From assembly GCA_016779505.1 (NCBI GenBank), contig JADHNM010000004.1, positions 1 to 29,680 of the forward strand: a stretch of DNA of 29,680 nt, given 5' to 3'. The notes under the pieces are model-generated. The model ran no database searches, was not told the origin of the DNA, and saw only the letters and a program-made list of their open reading frames with translations. Source of the DNA: SAR86 cluster bacterium. GTDB taxonomy: Bacteria > Pseudomonadota > Gammaproteobacteria > Magnimaribacterales > D2472. This document shows, piece by piece, positions 24,130 through 29,680 of the stretch. Positions within the stretch are counted from its first letter, which is position 1, and the number at the start of each line of letters is the position of its first letter. A program made the position numbers and the translations under genes.

Positions 24130-25383
24130 ATGGGTTATAAGCATATAAAGATACCAGAAGAGGGCTCAAAAATTATATTAGAGGATGGGGTTCTTCAAGT
24201 TCCAGATAACCCAATTATCCCATACATTGAAGGTGATGGGATCGGAATAGATATTACACCTGCAATGATAGATGTGGTTGATAGCGCCGTTGAAACAGCC
24301 TACCAGGGATCAAAAAAAATATCTTGGATGGAGGTATTTTGTGGTGAAAAATCTACCCAAGTTTATGATGCAGATACATGGTTACCCGATGAAACTATTG
24401 AGGCTCTAAAAGAATATATTGTTAGCATAAAAGGACCCTTGACTACTCCTGTTGGAGGAGGAATAAGATCTTTAAATGTTTCTCTACGTCAAATCCTTGA
24501 CTTATATGTTTGTTTAAGACCAATCCGTTATTTTACTGGCGTTCCAAGTCCAGTTAAAAATCCATCGCATGTTGATATGGTTATCTTTCGAGAGAATTCT
24601 GAAGATATTTATGCAGGCGTTGAATTTGAAGCAGGATCTCCTGAATCTGACGCAATGGTTAAAGTCCTTCAAGAACAATTTGGTGTAACCCAAATTAGAT
24701 TCCCAACAGAAGTCGGGCTCGGTGTGAAACCAATATCTAAGCAAGGAACAGAGAGATTGGTTAAGCAAGCACTTGATTATGCAATTAAGAATGATAGATC
24801 TTCGGTAACATTAGTTCATAAAGGCAACATCATGAAATTTACTGAAGGAGCCTTTAGAGACTGGGGCTATGAATTAAGTATGAGCTCATACAATGGAGAA
24901 CTTTTAGATGGGGGTCCATGGGTTACAATCAAAAATCCAGATAACGGAAAAAATATAATAGTCAAAGACGTTATTTGCGATGCTTTTCTTCAACAAATAC
25001 TCACTAGACCAAAGGAATATGATGTTATTGCTACTATGAATCTCAATGGTGATTATATATCTGATGCTTTGGCTGCCTGTGTTGGAGGTATTGGTATAGC
25101 TCCAGGAGCAAATATAGGAGATGACTCAGCGTTGTTTGAAGCAACACATGGCACTGCTCCTAAATACGCTGGTCAGGACAAAGTAAACCCAGGTTCATTG
25201 ATACTATCAGCAGAAATGATGCTAAGGCATATGGGTTGGGTTGAAGCAGCAGATTTAATAATTTCTTCAATGGAAGCCGCAATAACAGATAAGATGGTTA
25301 CCTATGACTTTGAAAGATTGATGGATGGCGCTAATCTAGTTTCTTGTTCAGGATTTGCTAAGGAAATGATTAAAAGAATGTGA
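24130..25383 (+). CDS. icd: Isocitrate dehydrogenase (NADP+)
   Basis: 417 residues, very close to E. coli Icd (416). It oxidatively decarboxylates isocitrate to 2-oxoglutarate. The substrate loop is GGGIRSLNVSLRQ; Ser114 corresponds to the Ser that AceK phosphorylates in E. coli. FRENSEDIYAGVEF and IATMNLNGDYISDALAA are conserved. The NADP determinants of the E. coli enzyme are present: Lys-Tyr and Val in HGTAPKYAGQDKV, and Tyr/Arg in VTYDFERLMD. It competes with isocitrate lyase (19875-21461) for isocitrate. No aceK gene is in the window. The stop overlaps or nearly abuts clpS. Confidence 0.97.
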   Translation: MGYKHIKIPEEGSKIILEDGVLQVPDNPIIPYIEGDGIGIDITPAMIDVVDSAVETAYQGSKKISWMEVFCGEKSTQVYDADTWLPDETIEALKEYIVSIKGPLTTPVGGGIRSLNVSLRQILDLYVCLRPIRYFTGVPSPVKNPSHVDMVIFRENSEDIYAGVEFEAGSPESDAMVKVLQEQFGVTQIRFPTEVGLGVKPISKQGTERLVKQALDYAIKNDRSSVTLVHKGNIMKFTEGAFRDWGYELSMSSYNGELLDGGPWVTIKNPDNGKNIIVKDVICDAFLQQILTRPKEYDVIATMNLNGDYISDALAACVGGIGIAPGANIGDDSALFEATHGTAPKYAGQDKVNPGSLILSAEMMLRHMGWVEAADLIISSMEAAITDKMVTYDFERLMDGANLVSCSGFAKEMIKRM

Positions 25384-25391
25384 AGATTCTT

Positions 25392-25730
25392 ATGTCTTCA
25401 GAATCATCAAACAATTCGAATGGTGCAGGCGATACAGGCACTGTTGTCCTTGAAGACAAGCCAGATCTTAAAGAGCCTCCAATGTACCAAGTTGTTCTAT
25501 TGAATGATGATTTTACTCCTATGGAATTTGTTGTTTACATCCTTCAAGCTATATTTGGTTATGAACATGAGAGATCAACTCAAATTATGTTAGCTGTTCA
25601 TACTAAAGGAAAGGGCGTCTGTGGTATATTCCCTAAAGAGATTGCTGAAATGAAATCTCACGAAATTAATGAGATGGCTAAAGCTCATGAGCATCCTCTC
25701 ATCAGTGAAATCGAACCTTTAACGGATTAA
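25392..25730 (+). CDS. clpS: ATP-dependent Clp protease adaptor ClpS
   Basis: 112 residues from the ATG at 25392; a GTG at 25380 overlapping icd is an alternative start. ClpS delivers N-degron substrates to ClpA. After a flexible acidic N-terminus, the folded core shows PPMYQVVLLNDDFTPMEFVV (binding-pocket Asp residues) and MLAVHTKGKGVCGIFPKEIA. Its TAA overlaps the clpA ATG (TAATG), the usual coupled arrangement. cspD, which sits next to clpS in Pseudomonas and E. coli, is absent. Confidence 0.96.
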   Translation: MSSESSNNSNGAGDTGTVVLEDKPDLKEPPMYQVVLLNDDFTPMEFVVYILQAIFGYEHERSTQIMLAVHTKGKGVCGIFPKEIAEMKSHEINEMAKAHEHPLISEIEPLTD

Positions 25731-27985
25731 TGTTTAGTAAAGAATTAGAACAATCAATTGCAAATTTATTTGATCAAGCTCAAGATCAGAATCTTGAATA
25801 TCTAACTATTGAGCATCTCCTATTGATGCTTATTTCAGATTATGAAGTTCGTCAAGCGCTTGAAACAAACGATGTTAATTTAGCAACCTTAAGAGAAAAT
25901 CTAGAAGAACATGTTCGTGACAATACGCCTACTAAAGTAGATGCAAAAAAACCTGTTCAACCCACATTGGGATTTCAAAGAGTTCTTCAGAGAGCTGTTT
26001 TTCATGTTCAATCATCAGGTAAAGGTGTTGTAAAACCTATTAATTTATTAGTTGCTATCTTTTCTGAAAAAGAATCACATTCAGTTTTTTTACTTTCAAA
26101 ACAAGGCATTGGAAGACTCGATATTGTTTCTTATATTTCTCATGGAAAACCTGAGGGCGAACAAGCTGAAGCCGCCTCTGATTCATCGGATGAAGAGAGT
26201 GAAACTGAGAAAGTTGCAGCAAATAACGAGTTAGAGTTTTTGATTGATTTAAATTATCTTGCGGAATCTAATAAAGTTGACCGATTGGTAGGGCGTCAAG
26301 ATGAAGTTGAAAGAATTATACAAATTCTAGCCAGGCGTACTAAAAACAATCCACTGCTTGTTGGTGAGTCTGGGGTTGGGAAGACCGCTATTGCAGAAGG
26401 CCTTGCTCACTTAATCAACTCGAAAGATACCCCAGAATTTTTACATGAATCAAAACTCTATTCATTAGATATCGGGGCTTTGATTGCAGGTACCAAATAT
26501 AGAGGAGACTTTGAGAAGAGGTTGAAGTCAGTATTAAAATTTCTGGATGATCAGAATAATCCAATACTGTTTATTGATGAAATCCATACCATTATTGGTG
26601 CTGGGTCTGCTTCTGGAGGAAGCCTGGATGTATCGAATCTATTAAAACCAGCTCTAGGCAAAGGCAAGCTTAGATGTATAGGGTCAACAACATTTCAAGA
26701 GTACAGAGGAGTTTTCAATCAAAATCAAGCTTTATCTCGAAGATTCCAAAAAATAGATGTTTTGGAGCCATCTGTGGATGAATGTATACAAATACTAGAT
26801 GGTCTGAAGACTAATTATGAGGATCACCACAACGTAAAATATTCCAACGAATCTATAAATTCAGCTGTTACATTATCTAAGCGTTTTTTAAATGATAGAT
26901 TTCTACCTGATAAGGCAATAGATTTAATAGATGAAACGGGAGCTTTGCTTAACATCTCAAGAAAAAATTCAAAAAAAATAACTGTAAAACAAATAGATAT
27001 TGAGAAAACTATTTCAAAGATCTCAAAAATCCCTGAACAAACCATATCAAGTCAAGAATCAATTAATCTGCAGAAATTAGAATCCGATCTTAAAACTGTT
27101 ATTTTTGGTCAAGATACAGCTATAAAGAGCTTAGTTAATGCCATTAAATTATCTAGAGCAGGGCTTAGAGATGACAATAAGACCATTGGATCTTTTTTAT
27201 TTGCTGGTCCGACTGGAGTAGGTAAGACTGAAATTACTAATCAATTAGCACATATGATGGGTATTGAACTTGTTAGATTTGACATGTCAGAATATATGGA
27301 AAGACACACTGTCTCAAGATTAATTGGTGCACCTCCTGGTTATGTAGGCTTTGATCAGGGAGGGCTTTTAACTGAAGCTGTAGTTCAAAATCCACATTGC
27401 GTGCTTTTGCTAGATGAAATTGAAAAGGCTCATCCAGACATATTTAATTTATTACTTCAAATAATGGATTCTGGGGTTTTAACAGATAACAACGGCCGAA
27501 AAGCAGACTTTAGGAACGTAATTGTGGTTATGACAACAAATGCTGGCGCTGATTTATTAGAGAAGAAAAGTATTGGCTTTAGTGACCAATCTAATGAATC
27601 TGATGCATTGTTATCACTTAAAAAACTGTTTTCTCCTGAATTTAGAAATAGGTTAGATGAAATCATTCAGTTTAACTATCTACCAATGAAAGTAATATTA
27701 TCAATTGTTGATAAATTCCTTACAAAACTTCAAGCGCAACTTGATGCAAGGAATGTAGAGCTAATTTACTCTAAACAAGTACTAAATTGGATTGCTGAAA
27801 ATGGTTATAACAAAGAAATGGGCGCAAGGCCTATGGAAAGATTTATTACCAATAAAATCAAGAAGCCGTTAGTTGATAAGGTTCTATTTGGTGAGCTAAG
27901 TAAAGGCGGTCAAATAAAAGTTGATTTAGTTGCTAACGAAGTAAAGTTTAGCGCTAAAAAGAAAACAGCTAAATCTAAAGCCTAA
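25730..27985 (+). CDS. clpA: ATP-dependent Clp protease ATPase subunit ClpA
   Basis: 751 residues. ClpA unfolds substrates and threads them into ClpP; no clpP is in the window. The N-domain (about 1-145) binds ClpS. The first AAA+ module has Walker A GESGVGKTA (near 213), pore motif GTKYRGDFEKR and Walker B ILFIDEIHT. The second has GPTGVGKTE (near 495), GAPPGYVGFDQGG and LLLDEIEKAHPD. The ClpP-docking tripeptide Ile-Gly-Phe is at 615-617 (KKSIGFSDQ). The short ClpB-type middle coiled coil is absent, supporting ClpA. The C-terminus is Lys-rich (KKKTAKSKA). The 3' end overlaps convergent infA by 4 bases. Confidence 0.97.
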   Translation: MFSKELEQSIANLFDQAQDQNLEYLTIEHLLLMLISDYEVRQALETNDVNLATLRENLEEHVRDNTPTKVDAKKPVQPTLGFQRVLQRAVFHVQSSGKGVVKPINLLVAIFSEKESHSVFLLSKQGIGRLDIVSYISHGKPEGEQAEAASDSSDEESETEKVAANNELEFLIDLNYLAESNKVDRLVGRQDEVERIIQILARRTKNNPLLVGESGVGKTAIAEGLAHLINSKDTPEFLHESKLYSLDIGALIAGTKYRGDFEKRLKSVLKFLDDQNNPILFIDEIHTIIGAGSASGGSLDVSNLLKPALGKGKLRCIGSTTFQEYRGVFNQNQALSRRFQKIDVLEPSVDECIQILDGLKTNYEDHHNVKYSNESINSAVTLSKRFLNDRFLPDKAIDLIDETGALLNISRKNSKKITVKQIDIEKTISKISKIPEQTISSQESINLQKLESDLKTVIFGQDTAIKSLVNAIKLSRAGLRDDNKTIGSFLFAGPTGVGKTEITNQLAHMMGIELVRFDMSEYMERHTVSRLIGAPPGYVGFDQGGLLTEAVVQNPHCVLLLDEIEKAHPDIFNLLLQIMDSGVLTDNNGRKADFRNVIVVMTTNAGADLLEKKSIGFSDQSNESDALLSLKKLFSPEFRNRLDEIIQFNYLPMKVILSIVDKFLTKLQAQLDARNVELIYSKQVLNWIAENGYNKEMGARPMERFITNKIKKPLVDKVLFGELSKGGQIKVDLVANEVKFSAKKKTAKSKA

Positions 27986-28200
27986 CGTCCTCTAAAAGTA
28001 ATTCTTCCTTTTGTTAGATCATATGGAGTCATTTCAACTTTAACTTTGTCACCAGTTAAAATCCTAATGTAATGCTTGCGCATTTTGCCAGAAATATGAG
28101 CTTCAATTATGTGATTGTTCTCTAATTTAACCTTAAAGGTAGTATTAGGAAGAGTTTCGATAACTTCACCCTCAAATTCTAAATTGTCTTCTTTTGCCAT
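27982..28200 (-). CDS. infA: Translation initiation factor IF-1
   Basis: 72 residues, exactly the usual length. It is a single OB-fold (S1-like) protein that binds the ribosomal A site during initiation. FEGEVIETLPNTTFKVKLEN, ISGKMRKHYIRILTGDKV and MTPYDLTKGRITFR are family hallmarks. clpA-infA linkage is common in gammaproteobacteria. On the minus strand a TAAAAT about 12 bases upstream of the ATG could be a -10 box, but no partner -35 is convincing. Confidence 0.98.
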   Translation of the reverse strand: MAKEDNLEFEGEVIETLPNTTFKVKLENNHIIEAHISGKMRKHYIRILTGDKVKVEMTPYDLTKGRITFRGR

Positions 28201-28306
28201 ATATTCTTATTTTACACTAATTAATTTAAGTTTAAGTTAATAAATAGACATAAGATTTATTTACATTTTTGCGTTTACACATAACAATAAATCACAGGAG
28301 ATAACT

Positions 28307-28627
28307 ATGTCAGAAACTCTAAACGTATATATGGTGGTCAATTTAACTATCAATGATCGAGATGAATATAGAACATATGAAAAAGGTTTTTTTCCGTTTC
28401 TAAAAAAATATAACGGAACGTTTATAACATATGATGATTCACCAATATGTCTTGAAGGAGATAATCCCAAACACTTTGATCGTGTAATATTATTTTCTTT
28501 TCCATCCGAAGAAGATGCAGATAATTGGTGGGCAGATGAAGGATATCAAGAGCTTAGTAAACACAGAAGAAATGCTACTGAAATAACTCTCCAACGTATT
28601 AAAGGCATCTCGCCAAGATCTGAATAA
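28307..28627 (+). CDS. DUF1330-family (dimeric alpha-beta barrel) protein
   Basis: 106 residues with a strong AGGAG ribosome binding site at 28296-28300. The pattern matches DUF1330: YMVVNLTINDRDEYRTYEKG, then FLKKYNGTFITYDD, VILFSFPSEEDADNWWADE and YQELSKHRRNATE. These small ferredoxin-like-fold proteins dimerise. Their functions are mostly unknown, though related folds include monooxygenases and isomerases. No metal or cofactor ligand is obvious. Monocistronic, between divergent infA and a convergent amidohydrolase gene, so context gives no clear role. Confidence 0.75.
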   Translation: MSETLNVYMVVNLTINDRDEYRTYEKGFFPFLKKYNGTFITYDDSPICLEGDNPKHFDRVILFSFPSEEDADNWWADEGYQELSKHRRNATEITLQRIKGISPRSE

Positions 28628-28638
28628 CTATAATTTAA

Positions 28639-28654
28639 CATAATATATATTATG
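28639..28654. repeat. 16-bp perfect palindrome CATAATATATATTATG
   Basis: It lies in the 37-base gap between two converging genes (DUF1330-like and amidohydrolase). It could act as a weak two-way terminator or a protein-binding site. It is pure A/T except for its end bases and has no T tract, so terminator function is uncertain. Confidence 0.4.
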
Positions 28655-28664
28655 CGAAGTTATG

Positions 28665-29680
28665 TCATAGATTGTAGCCAGGACCTCTTAATACCCTGCC
28701 TGGCCTATTACCATTATGAAGACCATTTTCTACAACAATAACACCATTAACTAATACGGTGTTTATCCCTACAGCATATTGATGAGGTTCTTCGAATGTT
28801 GCATTATCAATTACAGTTCTAGGATCAAAAATAGTAATATCAGCGAAGTACCCCTCTTTTAATAAACCTCTTTTGCTAATCGATAGCACTTGTGCTGGCA
28901 AACTAGTCATTTTTCTAATAGCTTCCTCAAGACTTAGTATATTTCGATCTCTAACGTATCTTCCTAATACACGTGTAAAAGTACCATATGTTCTAGGATG
29001 TGGTGAGCCAACACCAAATACTGTCATAGGACCATCAGATGCAATAGATGTCATAGGATGCTGCATAATTTTATCTACATCATCAGAATTAATAGCATGA
29101 TATACAGCTGTAGCACCTCCACCTTTGATTATTTCAAAAACAACCATTGCTGCGTTGTAAGGGTTAGGCTCAAGATTTCTCTCTATGCAAAGTTCAGCAA
29201 GGTTTTTGCCTTCCATAGAAGTATCCCATGAGCTTTTAGATATAAAGATATTTTTAGGATGCCCACCTCCTCTATCAAACAATATTCTCTTAATAATCTC
29301 GTCAATTATAAGTTGCCGTGTATCTGGATCATCTATTCGAGCCAAAAGGTTGTTCCTTCCTCCCGCTTGAGCCCATTGAGGTATTAAGGCTCTAATAGAA
29401 GTTTGGGATGCTGTATAAGGATATTGATCAATGCTAACTTTAACACCATCTTCAATAGCATTATCTACCAGTTTTAAGGTTTCATAAGATAAGCCCCAAT
29501 TATCTTTACCAATAATTTTATGGTGCGTTATCTGAACTGGGATTTTTGCTTCTTTGCCTATATTGATTGTTTCATTTACTGATTTCAAAACATCAACTGC
29601 TTCATCTCTCATATGAGAGATATAAACACCTCCATAGCGTGCAGCAATTTTAGATAGTGAAATCACTTCATTTGTTGAAG
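28665..29680 (-). CDS. N-acyl-D-amino-acid deacylase-like amidohydrolase, C-terminal part (5' end outside window)
   Basis: The frame is open to the right edge with no stop, so the gene continues beyond 29680; an in-frame GTG at 29666 is internal. About 338 residues of a protein usually near 500-550 are visible. The D-aminoacylase branch of the amidohydrolase (TIM-barrel) superfamily is shown by KIAARYGGVYISHMRDE (metal-ligand His), PVQITHHKIIG (second His), SIDQYPYTA, SDGPMTVFGVGSPHPRTYGT (catalytic/metal Asp) and TRVLGRYVRD. The C-terminal beta-sandwich has GYFADITIFDP and VNGVIVVENG. It would hydrolyse N-acyl-D-amino acids or a similar amide or cyclic amide; exact substrate unknown. The N-terminal HxH metal site is not visible. 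Confidence 0.88.
   Translation of the reverse strand, partial: STNEVISLSKIAARYGGVYISHMRDEAVDVLKSVNETINIGKEAKIPVQITHHKIIGKDNWGLSYETLKLVDNAIEDGVKVSIDQYPYTASQTSIRALIPQWAQAGGRNNLLARIDDPDTRQLIIDEIIKRILFDRGGGHPKNIFISKSSWDTSMEGKNLAELCIERNLEPNPYNAAMVVFEIIKGGGATAVYHAINSDDVDKIMQHPMTSIASDGPMTVFGVGSPHPRTYGTFTRVLGRYVRDRNILSLEEAIRKMTSLPAQVLSISKRGLLKEGYFADITIFDPRTVIDNATFEEPHQYAVGINTVLVNGVIVVENGLHNGNRPGRVLRGPGYNL

Noticed and set aside
24514..24768. 84-codon minus-strand ORF
   Set aside because: Antisense shadow of icd across its conserved active-site region.
28261..28470. 69-codon minus-strand ORF
   Set aside because: Overlaps the DUF1330-like gene, which has a clear ribosome binding site and recognisable family pattern.
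1..29680. CRISPR array, transposon, prophage, tRNA or toxin-antitoxin module
   Set aside because: I found no regularly spaced repeats, integrase or transposase motifs, cloverleaf-like sequences or paired small ORFs of recognisable type on reading both strands.

Overview
The window is an AT-rich (roughly one-third G+C by eye), very densely packed stretch of bacterial chromosome. The gene set and gene order are gammaproteobacterial: csiV-mfd-gap-nqrABCDEF-apbE-nqrM and purB-mnmA-icd-clpS-clpA-infA are both orders I recall from Pseudomonas-like and enteric genomes. Low G+C, overlapping genes, almost no spacer DNA and several acyl-CoA dehydrogenases suggest a streamlined marine gammaproteobacterium of the SAR86 type. 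That placement is an inference; no rRNA gene is present to test it. No gene-free stretch exceeds about 165 bases. I see no mobile element, CRISPR array, tRNA, rRNA or phage gene.

Layout. 1-2842: the 3' part of etfA (+), converging on a two-gene acyl-CoA dehydrogenase operon (-). 2903-4861: a small unknown ORF (+), trmA (-) and nfuA (+) with a possible leader ORF. 4843-8989: csiV and mfd (-), overlapping. 9044-12825: a second acyl-CoA dehydrogenase pair and a long GAPDH (+). 12878-19878: the complete Na+-translocating NADH:quinone reductase operon nqrABCDEF with its maturation genes apbE and nqrM (+). nqrM is only 59 codons and is easily missed. 19875-24040: aceA, purB and mnmA (-). 24130-27985: icd, clpS and clpA (+). 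27982-28200: infA (-). 28307-28627: a DUF1330-like protein (+). 28665-29680: the C-terminal part of an N-acyl-D-amino-acid deacylase-like amidohydrolase (-), cut by the window edge.

How it fits together. Acyl-CoA dehydrogenases pass electrons to ETF (etfA). Acetyl-CoA from acyl chains can be assimilated through isocitrate lyase, which competes with NADP-type isocitrate dehydrogenase for isocitrate. The unusual GAPDH could run in the gluconeogenic direction. NADH is oxidised by Na+-NQR, giving a sodium-motive force. ApbE attaches FMN to NqrB and NqrC, and NqrM helps build the NqrD/E metal centre. NfuA, MnmA, TrmA, Mfd, IF-1 and ClpS/ClpA are housekeeping functions.

I did not find a clearly undescribed system. 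The points most worth a second look are: two acyl-CoA dehydrogenase pairs whose flavin-binding motifs are divided between partner subunits; a shared AGTATAAT core at three divergent gene junctions; replacement of the usual NAD-selecting Asp in the long GAPDH; and the leader ORF overlapping nfuA.
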